Positions 1-9,125 of a stretch of 64,000 nt of DNA are shown here, piece by piece. Each line of letters starts with the position of its first letter. Within the stretch, counting starts at the first letter, position 1. Position numbers and translations under genes: made by a program. The stretch spans positions 3,162,001 to 3,226,000 of the forward strand of contig NZ_CP084561.1 in assembly GCF_021789315.1 (NCBI RefSeq). Direction: 5' to 3'. This stretch comes from Arthrobacter sp. FW305-BF8. GTDB taxonomy: Bacteria; Actinomycetota; Actinomycetes; Actinomycetales; Micrococcaceae. The notes beneath the pieces were generated by a model. The model was not told the origin of the DNA and did no database searches. It saw only the letters and a list, made by a program, of their open reading frames with translations.

Positions 1-1
1 G

Positions 2-2965
2 CGCTCGGGACGCTGTGGCCGCGTGTCGGACGGCATCGCCATCCGGCTCTACTCCGAGGAGGACTTCGAGTCCCGGCCGCTCTACACCGATCCGGAAATC
101 CTGCGCACCAACCTGGCCGCGGTCATCCTGCAGATGACTGCCATGGGTGTCGCCCGCGGGCCCAAGGACATTGAAAACTTCCCGTTCGTGGAGCCGCCGG
201 ACTCGCGCGCCATTAACGACGGCGTGACCCTCCTTCGGGAGCTCGGCGCCTTGAGTGCGCCGCAGGCAGCAACTAGTGCGCCGCAGGCAGCCACTGGCGC
301 TCCCCCGGCGGTCAACGCCGAAAACGGCAAAGGTGGCGGCCGCAACGGCGGCGGCGGGCTTACCGCCGTCGGACATAAGCTTGCCCAGCTTCCGGTGGAT
401 CCGCGGCTCGGACGCATGATTGTTGAGGCCGGCCAGCGCGGCTGCGTCCGCGAAGTCATGATCCTGGCGGCGGCGCTCACCATTCAGGACCCCCGCGAGC
501 GTCCAACGGACAAGCAGCAGCTGGCGGCCGAGAAGCACGCCCGCTTCCGCGACGAGAACTCAGACTTCACCGGGTACCTGAACCTCTGGAACTACATCCA
601 CGAGAAGCAGCAGGAGCTGTCCTCCACCCAGTTCCGCCGCTTGTGCCGCAACGAATTCATCAACTACCTGCGCGTGCGCGAGTGGCAGGACCTGTTTACG
701 CAGCTCCGGCAACTGGCCCGGCCGCTGGGCATCAGCCTGGACAATAGGCGCCAGGCCGATGCTGTGGGCAACCACGAGGGCATCCACATCAGCCTTCTCT
801 CCGGCCTGCTAAGCCATATCGGCATCCTCGACGAACGCAAGCGGGAATATGCCGGCGCCCGCGGAACCCGCTTTGCCATCTTCCCCGGCTCGGCGCTGTT
901 CAAGAAGTCGCCTACGTTTGTCATGGCCGCCGAGCTCGTGGAAACAAGCCGGCTGTGGGCCCGGGTGGCCGCAAAATTCGAGCCGGTGTGGGCCGAGCAG
1001 GTGGCGCCGCACCTGATCAAGCGCAGCTACAGCGAACCCCACTGGTCCACCAAGATGGGCGCCGTGATGGCGTATGAAAAGGTCACCCTCTACGGTGTAC
1101 CCATCATCGCCCAGCGCCGGATCAACTTCGGCAGGGTCGATCCCGTCCTTGCCCGTGAGCTGTTCATCAGGCATGCGCTGGTCCAGGGCGAATGGAAGAC
1201 ACACCACAAGTTCCTCCACCGCAACCGGGCCCTGCTGCAGGAAGTGGAGGAACTCGAAGCGCGGATGCGCCGCCGGGACCTCCTGGTGGACGACGAAACG
1301 CTCTTCGAGTTCTATGACGCGCGGGTTGGCAAGGACGTCGTCTCGGAACGGCACTTCGACAAGTGGTGGAAGGACGCCCGGCAGCAGAATCACACGCTTC
1401 TGGACTTCGACGAGGCCCTGCTTCTGAGCGAGGACGCCGAGGCGCTGGACGAGTCCGCGTACCCGAAGACGTGGCTGCACAAGGGGTTCGAACTGCCCCT
1501 GAGTTATGAATTCCATCCCGTGGCGCCCGGCTCGACGCCCAACCCGTCCGACGGCGTTACGGCGGAAGTTCCGGTCCTCTTCCTGAACCAGCTGGAAGAC
1601 GCACCCTTCCGCTGGCTGATCCCCGGCCAGCGCGTGGAACTGGTGACTGCGCTGATCAAATCGCTGCCGAAGCAGGTCCGCAAGAGTTTCGTCCCTGCCC
1701 CCGACGTCGCCCGGCAGGCAGTGGCGGCGCTGGAAGCCGATTTCGACCCCGCCGAGGACGAGTTGGAGAGCTCGCTTGAGCTTGTCCTGCGCCGCCTCAA
1801 GGGACAGGTCATCCCGCCCGGGTCCTGGAACTGGGAGGCCGTTCCGCCGCACCTGCGGGTGAGCTTCAAGGTGGTGGACACCCGCGGCAAAGTCCTGGAC
1901 GAGGGCAAGGACCTGGAAGCGCTGCAGGAGCGGCTGGCGCCGGCCACCCGCCGGGCCATCGCGGAGTCCCTAGGCGCAACTCCGGCCACCGCCGGCCCGC
2001 GGTCCGCGAAGAAGGGCCAGCAGCAGGGGGCCGCGCAGGACGCGCGGGCACAGGACACACGGGCACAGGGCGGCCGTCCGCAGGCGCACGCCGGGTTCAC
2101 GGAGCAGTCCGGCCTGACCGAGTGGCGGTTCGGCGCCATTCAGCGGGAAGCCAGCGTCACCGTCAAAGGCCATACCGTCACCGGATTTCCCGCGCTGGTG
2201 GATGAAGGAAAGTCCGTGGGCCTGCGCGTCTTCCAGACAGCCTCGGAGCAGCAGGAAGCCATGCGGGGCGGTGTCATCCGACTCCTCGCACTGCGCGTGC
2301 CAGCGCCTGACCGCTATGTCCTGGAGCACCTGAACAACACCGAGAAGCTGACGTTCAGCCAAAACCCGCACGGGTCCGTCTCGGCCCTGATCGCGGACTG
2401 CGTCCTGGCTGCGGTGGACAAGCTGACCCCCGCGGAACTCCCCTGGGACCAGGCAGCGTTCGACGCCCTGTTTGAGCACGTCCGGGCGGAGCTGATAGAC
2501 ACCGTCTTCAGTGTTACCGCTGTGGTGGAGCGCATCCTCGCGAGCACGCGCCGGATCCAAAAGCAGCTCAAGGGCACCACGAGCCTGGCGCTCATCAGCG
2601 CACTCAACGATGTCCGCAGCCAGCTTGAACAGCTTGTCTTCCCCGGCTTCGTAGCCCGCACGGGCTACGCCCAGCTGAGCCAGCTCCCCCGCTACCTCAC
2701 CGCCATCGAAAAACGCCTCGAAAAGCTGCCCGGCAACGTGCAGCGCGATGCGCTCAACATGGCGGCGGTCCAGCAGCTGGAGGACGATTACGACGACGCC
2801 GTGTCGGCTCTGCTGCCCGGCCGCCGGGCAGGTGCCGAGCTGACACAGGTGCGCTGGATGATCGAGGAGCTTCGGGTGAGCCTCTTCGCCGTCGAACTCG
2901 GCACAGCCTATTCCGTGTCCGAGAAGCGGATCCGGACGGCGTTGAACAAGGTGCTCGCGGCATAG
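2..2965 (+). CDS. hrpA: ATP-dependent RNA helicase HrpA, C-terminal part (5' end outside window)
   Basis: DEAH-box helicase of the HrpA family, thought to act on RNA and ribosome complexes. The window opens inside motif VI: the frame reads RSGRCGRVSDG, the arginine-finger motif, followed by the typical IAIRLYSEEDFESRP stretch, so the gene starts upstream and the GTG at 23 is not a start. After it come the helicase-associated winged-helix and bundle region (about residues 10-230 of the visible part), an OB-fold region, and the long C-terminal DUF3418-type region of actinobacterial and proteobacterial HrpA. A low-complexity Ala/Pro/Gly/Asn insert, including two 21-bp direct repeats (254-295), interrupts the conserved region near visible residues 85-120; it is probably a surface loop. 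The reading frame is intact to the TAG at 2963-2965. A strong hairpin follows. Confidence 0.93.
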   Translation, partial: RSGRCGRVSDGIAIRLYSEEDFESRPLYTDPEILRTNLAAVILQMTAMGVARGPKDIENFPFVEPPDSRAINDGVTLLRELGALSAPQAATSAPQAATGAPPAVNAENGKGGGRNGGGGLTAVGHKLAQLPVDPRLGRMIVEAGQRGCVREVMILAAALTIQDPRERPTDKQQLAAEKHARFRDENSDFTGYLNLWNYIHEKQQELSSTQFRRLCRNEFINYLRVREWQDLFTQLRQLARPLGISLDNRRQADAVGNHEGIHISLLSGLLSHIGILDERKREYAGARGTRFAIFPGSALFKKSPTFVMAAELVETSRLWARVAAKFEPVWAEQVAPHLIKRSYSEPHWSTKMGAVMAYEKVTLYGVPIIAQRRINFGRVDPVLARELFIRHALVQGEWKTHHKFLHRNRALLQEVEELEARMRRRDLLVDDETLFEFYDARVGKDVVSERHFDKWWKDARQQNHTLLDFDEALLLSEDAEALDESAYPKTWLHKGFELPLSYEFHPVAPGSTPNPSDGVTAEVPVLFLNQLEDAPFRWLIPGQRVELVTALIKSLPKQVRKSFVPAPDVARQAVAALEADFDPAEDELESSLELVLRRLKGQVIPPGSWNWEAVPPHLRVSFKVVDTRGKVLDEGKDLEALQERLAPATRRAIAESLGATPATAGPRSAKKGQQQGAAQDARAQDTRAQGGRPQAHAGFTEQSGLTEWRFGAIQREASVTVKGHTVTGFPALVDEGKSVGLRVFQTASEQQEAMRGGVIRLLALRVPAPDRYVLEHLNNTEKLTFSQNPHGSVSALIADCVLAAVDKLTPAELPWDQAAFDALFEHVRAELIDTVFSVTAVVERILASTRRIQKQLKGTTSLALISALNDVRSQLEQLVFPGFVARTGYAQLSQLPRYLTAIEKRLEKLPGNVQRDALNMAAVQQLEDDYDDAVSALLPGRRAGAELTQVRWMIEELRVSLFAVELGTAYSVSEKRIRTALNKVLAA

Positions 2966-3048
2966 CGTCAGCGGGGTACACCAGCCAGGAATTTCCCGTT
3001 CGACGGCGCTGCTGCCGCGGCTTGGGTTGTCCGCTCGCCCCGGCACCC

Positions 3049-3112
3049 AACTGGGTAGCACTTCAGGGCGTTCCCAAGGCCGGGAACGCCCTGAAGTGCT
3101 ACCCAGTTTTGT
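3049..3112 (+). terminator. Long perfect hairpin after hrpA, probable terminator
   Basis: Arms 3049-3075 and 3082-3108 are perfect 27-base inverted complements with a 6-base loop, followed on the + strand by TTTTG. It lies 84 bp past the hrpA stop, so an intrinsic terminator is the simplest reading. The stem is much longer than a terminator needs. Confidence 0.7.
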
Positions 3113-3204
3113 TCTCAGGCATAGCCGAAAAACTGTTTGGATCCCGCCCGCATCCGGCCCCCTATCGGCCCTTTATTGTCGGTCCCCCTTGGCAGACTGT
3201 GTCC

Positions 3205-4707
3205 ATGGAAGGGTTCGGGAATTCAGCACTGACAGCAGCGGCGCCGCGCGTCGACGAGCTGCATGCTGCCGCGGTTCCTGACGCCTTTATTGCAGACGCC
3301 GTTTCCTCCTGCCCCGTTTCCCTCCCGACGAGGACGTCTTTGACGACCGCTTTTTGGACGACGGCGTTTCTAGGCACAGCGTTCCCTCGAGCGCTGCTGC
3401 ATCCTCGGGCCGGTTTATCCCGGCAGCTAACCTCACCGCCGACAATGCCGGGCTGATCGACCAAGTCCGAGCCTACGAGAACGTCAAGTGCTGGGCCGCC
3501 GGGCAACAGGCACGGCTTTCTGTGACCTTCGAGGCCCGGCTCTGCCAGGAATCCACCGACCGGCCGCCACTGGCCGCCGAGGACCTGGGCAAGGACCGCG
3601 GCAAAGACCAGGGCCTGGGCGCGGCCGAGCAGATCGCGCTGGCCCGGGGCGAATCCCCAAACCGCGGGCACCGACTGCTCGGCACCGCAAAAGCCCTGAC
3701 ACAGATGCCCCACGCCCTGGCCGCGCTGGACACCGGGCAGCTGAACGAAGAGCGGGTCATGCACGTCGCGAAAGAGACCGCCTGTCTGAGTCCGGCGGAC
3801 CGGTCTGCCGTCGACGAGGAACTAGCCGCCGACACCGGCACCTTCGTCGGTGCCGGCACCCGGACCGTCATCGCCGCGGTCCGGACCGCCGCCATCCGCA
3901 GGGACCCCCGCTCCGTCGCCCAACGGGCAAGCCATGCCGCCTCGGAGCGCAGGGTCAGCCTGCGCTCCGAGGCGGCATGACGTATCTGACGGCGCTGCTG
4001 CCGGTCCACGAGGGCGTCACGGTCCTCGCGGCGCTGACCCGGCACGCCGACTCTCTCCACGCCGCCGGAGACCCGCGCTCCCGCGACCAGATCAAAGCCG
4101 ACACCCTGGTCGAGTGGACCACCGGCACGCCCGGAGGCATCACCGGCATCCAGCTTAACGTCGTCATGACCGACCACACCCTCTTGCAGGGCGACAGCGA
4201 ACCCGCCCGGATTCCCGGCTACGGCACCGTTCCCGGAGACTGGGCCCGGAACCTGGTGACCACCGAACAGCCCAAGGGAGTTGAGGAGCTCAAGACCTGG
4301 GTCCGGCGGCTCTACACCGCGCCCGGGACCGGCGACCTCGTCGCCATGGACTCGCGGGGGCGTCTCTTCCCGGCACCACTGCGCCGCTTCATCCAAATCC
4401 ACGACGACACCTGCCGCACACCCTACTGCGACGCCCCAATCCGCCACCACGACCACATCATCCCCTGGCACGACGACGGCCCCACCTCCTTGAGTAACGG
4501 CGCCGGACTATGCGAAGCCTGCAACCACACCAAAGAACTCACCGCTGGAAAGCCCAACCTAGACCAGGGCCGCGGCACACGATCGAAATCACCACGTCCA
4601 CCGGACACAGCTACCAGTCCACGGCACCGCCGCTGCCGGGATCAAGACTGACCCGAGCCGACTTGCGTGAAACGCACGAGTCCGGACATCCCGGCCCGGC
4701 CCCGTAA
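3205..4707 (+). pseudogene. DUF222 / HNH endonuclease family gene, disrupted by three frameshifts
   Basis: Remnant of the DUF222-HNH (13E12-type repeat) family, which is multi-copy in Arthrobacter and mycobacteria and of unknown cellular role. The coding signal moves between frames. It starts at ATG 3205 in frame 1, then passes to frame 3 near 3300-3326 (continuing DEDVFDDRFLDDGVSRHSV). The DUF222 body runs to a stop at 3980, where it passes to frame 2 at about 3977 (MTYLTALLPVHEGV). The HNH domain follows with CRTPYCDAPIRHHDHIIPW and LCEACNHTKE, and the frame returns to 1 near 4540-4546 (RPGPRHTIEITTSTGH). The HNH zinc and catalytic residues are still readable, so decay is recent. The second shift coincides with a 21-bp inverted duplication (3933-3979). 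No single intact product is possible without recoding. The 3' end is approximate: frame 2 stops at 4651, frame 1 at 4707. Confidence 0.85.
3933..3979. repeat. 21-bp perfect inverted repeat inside the HNH pseudogene
   Basis: Arms 3933-3953 and 3959-3979 are perfect reverse complements separated by five bases. The right arm sits where family members normally encode a short Pro/Ala/Asp segment before MTYLTALLPV, and it brings the frame break and the TGA at 3978-3980. This fits a template-switch copy of the left arm. Confidence 0.85.
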
Positions 4708-4741
4708 CCCGCTGGGCCGGGCGGGCAGGCCATGCCGCAGC

Positions 4742-5170
4742 TTAGGCCTCCGGCACGAACTCCCCGTAGCCGGCGTCACGCAGGCCTGCGCGCAGCTTCT
4801 CGGCGTTCGCGTCCAGCCGCGCCGGATCGGGGTTGTGCTCGGCGGTGGCGAAGTTGTACTCGGCCATGCTGTTGGACGGCCACACGTGCACGTGCATGTG
4901 GTTGATCTCGTAACCGGCCACGATGAGTCCTGCCCGGGCTGCCCCGAACGTGTCCACCTGCACCGCGCCGATGCGCCGCGCCACCTCCATGACCCTGGCC
5001 AGGGTCTCCGGCGAGGCGTCCGTCCAGCGGTCCACTTCCTCGGTCGGCACAACCAGCGTGTGCCCGTCAGCAAGCGGACCCATGGTCAGGAACGCGGAGA
5101 CCTCCGGTTCGCGCCAGACAAACCGGCCAGGGATCTCCCCGTTGAGAATCTTGGTGAACAGCGTGCTCAT
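4742..5170 (-). CDS. HIT family hydrolase (histidine triad)
   Basis: A 142-residue cytoplasmic protein of the histidine-triad superfamily, which hydrolyses nucleoside phosphoramidates and related AMP-linked compounds. The active-site triad is visible as HMHVHVW near residue 92, preceded by the family pattern LADGHTLVVPTEEVDRW near residues 34-50. The length is normal for an Hint-like protein. The ATG start overlaps the stop of the upstream alcohol dehydrogenase gene in an ATGA (5167-5170), so the two are translationally coupled. The natural substrate cannot be told from sequence. Confidence 0.9.
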   Translation of the reverse strand: MSTLFTKILNGEIPGRFVWREPEVSAFLTMGPLADGHTLVVPTEEVDRWTDASPETLARVMEVARRIGAVQVDTFGAARAGLIVAGYEINHMHVHVWPSNSMAEYNFATAEHNPDPARLDANAEKLRAGLRDAGYGEFVPEA

Positions 5171-6321
5171 GCGTCAGCCCTTTCCGACGGTTCCTGCAGT
5201 GTGGATGCATCAAGGACAAAACGGTACTTCACATCTCCCGCGACCATCCGGTCATAGGCGTCGTTGAGTTGCTCGGCACCGACCAGTTCGATGTCCGCGA
5301 CCACTCCGTGCTCGGCGCAGAAGTCGAGCATCTCCTGCGTCTCGGCGATGCCCCCGATCAGGGAACCGGCGTACGAGACCCGCCGCCGGATCAGCGCCCC
5401 GGGATTGACAGGCGGCATGGCTTCGGAGGGCAGACCGAGCTGGAACAGGGCCCCGTCCCGGCGCAGGGCCCGGAAGAACGGGTTGAGGTCGTGCGGTGCT
5501 GCCACCGTATCGATGATGACGTCGATGCTCCGGTTCTCAGCGGCCATCGCTTCCTCATCGCGGGAAAGCACTACGGCGTCAGCGCCGAGTTCCAGCGCCG
5601 CCGACACCTTGGATTCAGAGGTGGTGAAGACCTTGACCTCGGCTCCCATCGCTTTGGCCAGCTTGACGGCCATGTGGCCCAGACCGCCCAGGCCCACGAC
5701 GCCGACCACATGGCCCGCCCGGACACCGAAGCGGCGCAGCGGCGAGAACGTGGTGATCCCTGCACAGAGCAGCGGGGCAGCCGCTGCAGGGTCCAGGCTT
5801 TCCGGCACCCGCAGGACGTACCGGCGGTCCACCACCATCGATGTGGAGTAACCGCCCTGGGTGATCGCGTCCCCGTTCCTGGCGTCTTTGGCTCCGTACG
5901 TCCCGGTCAGGCCGCGTTCGCAGTACTGCTCCAGCCCTTCGAGGCAGCTCCCGCATTCCCGGCAGGAGTCCACCATGCAGCCCACGCCCACGCGGTCTCC
6001 CGGCTGAAAGTCCAACACGCCAGAACCGACGCGGCTGACCCTGCCCACAATCTCGTGGCCGGGAACGAGCGGGTAGTTCTGGGAGCCCCACTCTCCACGG
6101 GTGGCGTGAACGTCCGAGTGGCACAGCCCGCAGAACTCGATCGCAATTTCGACGTCGTCGGCATTGGGCGCCCGCCGGGCAACGGTCAGCCCGACCAGGC
6201 CGCTGGTGGCGGATGACGCGCCGCGGGCGGCAGCAAGGCGTCCCTCAAGGGGTTCGGCGGCGGTATCTTCCAGCGGAATTCGCAGGTTCAGCGGCGGGGG
6301 CACGGGGCGTCCAGGAGTCAT
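5167..6321 (-). CDS. Zinc-dependent NAD(P)H alcohol dehydrogenase (AdhA/YahK, CAD-like)
   Basis: Medium-chain dehydrogenase/reductase of 384 residues, interconverting alcohols and aldehydes with NAD(P). Catalytic zinc ligands are in FCGLCHSDVH (Cys about 64/67) and GHE (about 89); the four-cysteine structural zinc loop is DSCRECGSCLEGLEQYC. The Rossmann nucleotide motif is VVGLGGLGHMAVKLAKAMG near residues 205-225. The order GLCHSDVHATRGEWG and the QGGYSTSMVV segment resemble the cinnamyl-alcohol dehydrogenase/YahK branch. About 40 N-terminal residues exceed the usual family start, but no better internal start with a ribosome-binding site was found, so the exact start is uncertain. It is the first gene of a pair with the HIT gene. 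Confidence 0.9.
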   Translation of the reverse strand: MTPGRPVPPPLNLRIPLEDTAAEPLEGRLAAARGASSATSGLVGLTVARRAPNADDVEIAIEFCGLCHSDVHATRGEWGSQNYPLVPGHEIVGRVSRVGSGVLDFQPGDRVGVGCMVDSCRECGSCLEGLEQYCERGLTGTYGAKDARNGDAITQGGYSTSMVVDRRYVLRVPESLDPAAAAPLLCAGITTFSPLRRFGVRAGHVVGVVGLGGLGHMAVKLAKAMGAEVKVFTTSESKVSAALELGADAVVLSRDEEAMAAENRSIDVIIDTVAAPHDLNPFFRALRRDGALFQLGLPSEAMPPVNPGALIRRRVSYAGSLIGGIAETQEMLDFCAEHGVVADIELVGAEQLNDAYDRMVAGDVKYRFVLDASTLQEPSERADA

Positions 6322-6394
6322 AGGGCGACGCTACCGCGGCTCCCCGGCGAGTTCCAATTACCGGTGCACTCCGTATCCGGGCGGGCCCCGATAC

Positions 6395-7237
6395 TCACTT
6401 TCCCGGATCGGCGCCCGTCGCCACCTGGCGGGAGGCGTCGTTGGACCATTCTGAGAAGGAACCGGGGAATAGCACGGCACTGAATCCGGCGATTTCCAGG
6501 GCCGCTATCTCGTGCGAGGCCGTCACGCCGCTGCCGCAATAGACGGCGGTGGCCGTCTTTGCGTCGACCCCAAGGCCCGCGAAGCGCTGCCGCAGCGTCT
6601 CCGCCGGGAGGAAGCGGCCGTCGTCGTCGAGGTTCCCGGTGGTGGGTGCGCTGACTGCGCCGGGAATATGGCCGGCCCGGGGGTCCACCGGTTCGACTTC
6701 CCCGCGATACCGTTCCCCGGCGCGCGCATCCAGCAGCACGCCTCCCGCTGCCCAGTCTGCGGCTCCGTCGGCGTCGGTCACCGGCATGCTGCCGTCGGCG
6801 AGCGCTACGTCTCCGGTATCCGGCTGCACTGCCCCGCCCTCCACAGGCAAACCTGCCGTACGCCAGGCGGCAAGGCCGCCGTCGAGCAGGTAAACGGTGC
6901 GCACGCCGGCATTCCGGAGCATCCACCACGCACGGGCAGCGGAGGTGTTGCCGGCATCGTCGTAGGCGACCACGACGTCGCCGTCGCGAATTCCCCAGGA
7001 CCGTGCCGCTTCCTGGAAGCGGGCCGGCGAAGGCAACGGGTGGCGCCCGCGGCCGGGATCCGCCGGGTCCGCCAGCTGGGTGGGCAGGTCCACATACACC
7101 GCGCCCGGAATGTGCCCCGTCAGGTAATGGCTGTAGCCCTCCGGCTCCCCGAGTGCCCAGCGGACATCGAGCACCACGGTGCGCTGGCCGGAGTCCATCC
7201 GGGCATTCAGCCCGGCCACGTCAATGAGGGTGTCCAT
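6395..7237 (-). CDS. sseA: Thiosulfate/3-mercaptopyruvate sulfurtransferase, two rhodanese domains
   Basis: A 280-residue tandem rhodanese. It transfers sulfane sulfur from thiosulfate or 3-mercaptopyruvate to an acceptor. The N-terminal inactive rhodanese domain (VVLDVRWALGEPEGYSHYLTGHIPGA) is followed by the active domain with YCGSGVTASHEIAALE; the loop Cys is near residue 235. The CGSGVTA loop is shared by SseA-like enzymes. The start is taken at ATG 7237 because MDTLIDVAGL aligns with the family and is preceded by AAGGAGAC; the open frame runs further upstream but overlaps the promoter region of the divergent cysteine desulfhydrase-like gene. Both genes handle sulfur, which suggests a shared role. 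Confidence 0.9.
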   Translation of the reverse strand: MDTLIDVAGLNARMDSGQRTVVLDVRWALGEPEGYSHYLTGHIPGAVYVDLPTQLADPADPGRGRHPLPSPARFQEAARSWGIRDGDVVVAYDDAGNTSAARAWWMLRNAGVRTVYLLDGGLAAWRTAGLPVEGGAVQPDTGDVALADGSMPVTDADGAADWAAGGVLLDARAGERYRGEVEPVDPRAGHIPGAVSAPTTGNLDDDGRFLPAETLRQRFAGLGVDAKTATAVYCGSGVTASHEIAALEIAGFSAVLFPGSFSEWSNDASRQVATGADPGK

Positions 7238-7297
7238 CTGTCTCCTTGGGTTTGCACCAACTCTAGCCCCGGCTGTCCGCCCCGGTAGGCTGAATCC

Positions 7298-8377
7298 GTG
7301 AGCAGGCGATTCAGTGAACGGGCATGGGCCGATGAGGCTGTCCGCAAGATCAACGCGGAAAACAACCGGTCGGCCGACACCCACCTCTATTCGGTGCCGC
7401 TGCCCGAACACTGGGGCGTCCAGCTGTACCTCAAGGATGAATCCACGCACCGCTCCGGCAGCCTGAAGCACCGGCTGGCACGTTCCCTCTTCCTGTTCGG
7501 GCTGGTGAACGGGTGGATCCACGAGGGCACCACCATCGTGGAGGCGTCCAGCGGCAGCACCGCGGTCTCCGAAGCGTACTTCGCACAACTCCTGGGCCTG
7601 CCGTTCATCGCCGTGATGACGCGCACCACCAGCCCGGAAAAGATCGCCCTGATCGAACAGTTCGGCGGCGCCTGCCTCCTGGTGGACCATGCCTCAGAGG
7701 TGTACGCGGCAGCGGCCGAGGTAGCTGCCACGAGCGGCGGCCACTACATGGACCAGTTCACCTACGCCGAACGCGCCACCGACTGGCGGGGCAACAACAA
7801 CATTGCCGAATCCATCTTTGAGCAGCTGGCGCTGGAGGAGCATCCGGTCCCCCGCTGGATTGTGGTGGGGGCCGGAACGGGCGGGACCAGCGCCACGATC
7901 GGCCGGTACCTCCGCTATCACCGCCACGCCACGTCCCTGGCGGTTGTCGATCCGGAAAACTCCGCCTTCTACCCCGGCTGGCGGAGCGGCGCTGCGGACT
8001 TCAGCACCGGAATGCCCTCCCGGATCGAGGGGATCGGCCGGCCCCGCATGGAGCCAAGCTTCGTCCCCTCCGTGATCGACCACATGATCCAGGTTCCCGA
8101 CGCCGCGTCGGTGGCCGCCATGCGGCACCTGCACACACTGGCGGGGCTGCACGCGGGGCCGTCCACGGGCACCAACCTCTGGGGTGTCTGGCAGCTCGTG
8201 GCCCAGATGGTGGCGGACGGCGAACGGGGCAGCATCGTGTCACTGATGTGCGACGGCGGTGACCGGTACGCCGGCAGCCACTACAGCCCAGCGTGGCTGG
8301 CCGCGCAGGGACTGGATCCGCAGCCGCACGAGGACACGCTGAAGGTGTTCTTCGAGACGGCTATCTGGCAGCCCTAA
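7298..8377 (+). CDS. cds1: PLP-dependent cysteine synthase-fold enzyme, Cds1-like L-cysteine desulfhydrase
   Basis: Fold-type II PLP enzyme of 359 residues, similar to mycobacterial Cds1, which degrades L-cysteine to pyruvate, ammonia and H2S. The PLP lysine is in HRSGSLKHRLARSL (about residues 50-63), the substrate loop in EASSGSTAVSEA, and the phosphate-binding Gly-rich loop in VVGAGTGGTSATIGRYLRY. It differs from CysK/CysM in the HRSGSLKHR segment and the long C-terminal part, where SLMCDGGDRYAGSHYSPAW is typical of the Cds1 branch. The GTG start at 7298 is 61 bp from the divergent sulfurtransferase start. A cystathionine-type side activity cannot be excluded. Confidence 0.85.
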   Translation: MSRRFSERAWADEAVRKINAENNRSADTHLYSVPLPEHWGVQLYLKDESTHRSGSLKHRLARSLFLFGLVNGWIHEGTTIVEASSGSTAVSEAYFAQLLGLPFIAVMTRTTSPEKIALIEQFGGACLLVDHASEVYAAAAEVAATSGGHYMDQFTYAERATDWRGNNNIAESIFEQLALEEHPVPRWIVVGAGTGGTSATIGRYLRYHRHATSLAVVDPENSAFYPGWRSGAADFSTGMPSRIEGIGRPRMEPSFVPSVIDHMIQVPDAASVAAMRHLHTLAGLHAGPSTGTNLWGVWQLVAQMVADGERGSIVSLMCDGGDRYAGSHYSPAWLAAQGLDPQPHEDTLKVFFETAIWQP

Positions 8378-9030
8378 AGCTCCACGGATTCCCGGCTGGA
8401 GAGGTGGGTGTATTCGGTTCCGTACCTGGCCCCGATCCGCTTGACGTGACCCTCCACCAGGCCGAGGCCGGTGTCATTTAGGAGCCCGTCGTGGATGGCG
8501 AAGGCCCGCTCCGCGCGGACGCCGATCACAAAGTCCACCACCTCGCTGACCTTGTTCCACGGGGCATGGACCGGGACAAGGAGAGTACGCACGCTGATGC
8601 CGTCCGGGATGATGAACGAGTCGCCCGGGTGGTACACGTTCTCGTCCACGAGGTAGCCGATGTTGGCGACCACCGGAATCTGGGGGTGGATCAGCGCGTG
8701 CTGCCCGCCGAAGCTGCGGATCGCGAAGCCTGCGGCGTTGAACGCGGTTCCCGGTTCCACGGCGTGCACCCGGCCACCGGCATCCGGCGCTTCCTTGCGC
8801 ACGCTCTGCGCCACGCCCTCCGGTGCGAAGAGTTCAAGCCCGCCATTGTCCGCAAGCGCGGAGGTCACCGCGGGAACATCGATGTGGTCGGCGTGCTCGT
8901 GCGTGATGAGGACGGCGTGTGCGCCGTCCAGCGCCTCGGCGGTTTCGGAGAAGGTCCCCGGGTCCAGGACCAGCACATGGCCATCCTTTTCGAGCCGGAC
9001 ACAGGCGTGCGTGAATTTGGTCAGCTTCAT
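8374..9030 (-). CDS. MBL-fold metal-dependent hydrolase (UlaG-like)
   Basis: A 218-residue metallo-beta-lactamase-fold protein. The metal site is THEHADHID (HxHxDH) near residues 43-51, with further His ligands in GGQHALIHPQIP, YHPGDSF and AIHDGLL. It lacks signal peptide and transmembrane segments, so it is cytoplasmic. The short, minimal MBL layout resembles UlaG/UPF0173-type hydrolases rather than beta-lactamases or glyoxalase II. Its stop overlaps the convergent cysteine desulfhydrase-like gene by four bases. The substrate is unknown. Confidence 0.85.
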   Translation of the reverse strand: MKLTKFTHACVRLEKDGHVLVLDPGTFSETAEALDGAHAVLITHEHADHIDVPAVTSALADNGGLELFAPEGVAQSVRKEAPDAGGRVHAVEPGTAFNAAGFAIRSFGGQHALIHPQIPVVANIGYLVDENVYHPGDSFIIPDGISVRTLLVPVHAPWNKVSEVVDFVIGVRAERAFAIHDGLLNDTGLGLVEGHVKRIGARYGTEYTHLSSRESVEL

Positions 9031-9125
9031 GAAGCAAGCCTAGGGACGGCCCCGATCAGTGTCCACGCGGCTCCGGCTGGTAACGTTAAAGCCTGCCATT
9101 ACCCGGAAGAAAAGCGAGTTCATTC

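Noticed and set aside
809..1852. Long minus-strand frame inside hrpA
   Set aside because: Opposite the conserved helicase coding sequence and with no domain of its own.
5269..6216. 315-codon + strand frame over the alcohol dehydrogenase gene
   Set aside because: Shadow of the minus-strand gene, which has full zinc and NAD motifs.
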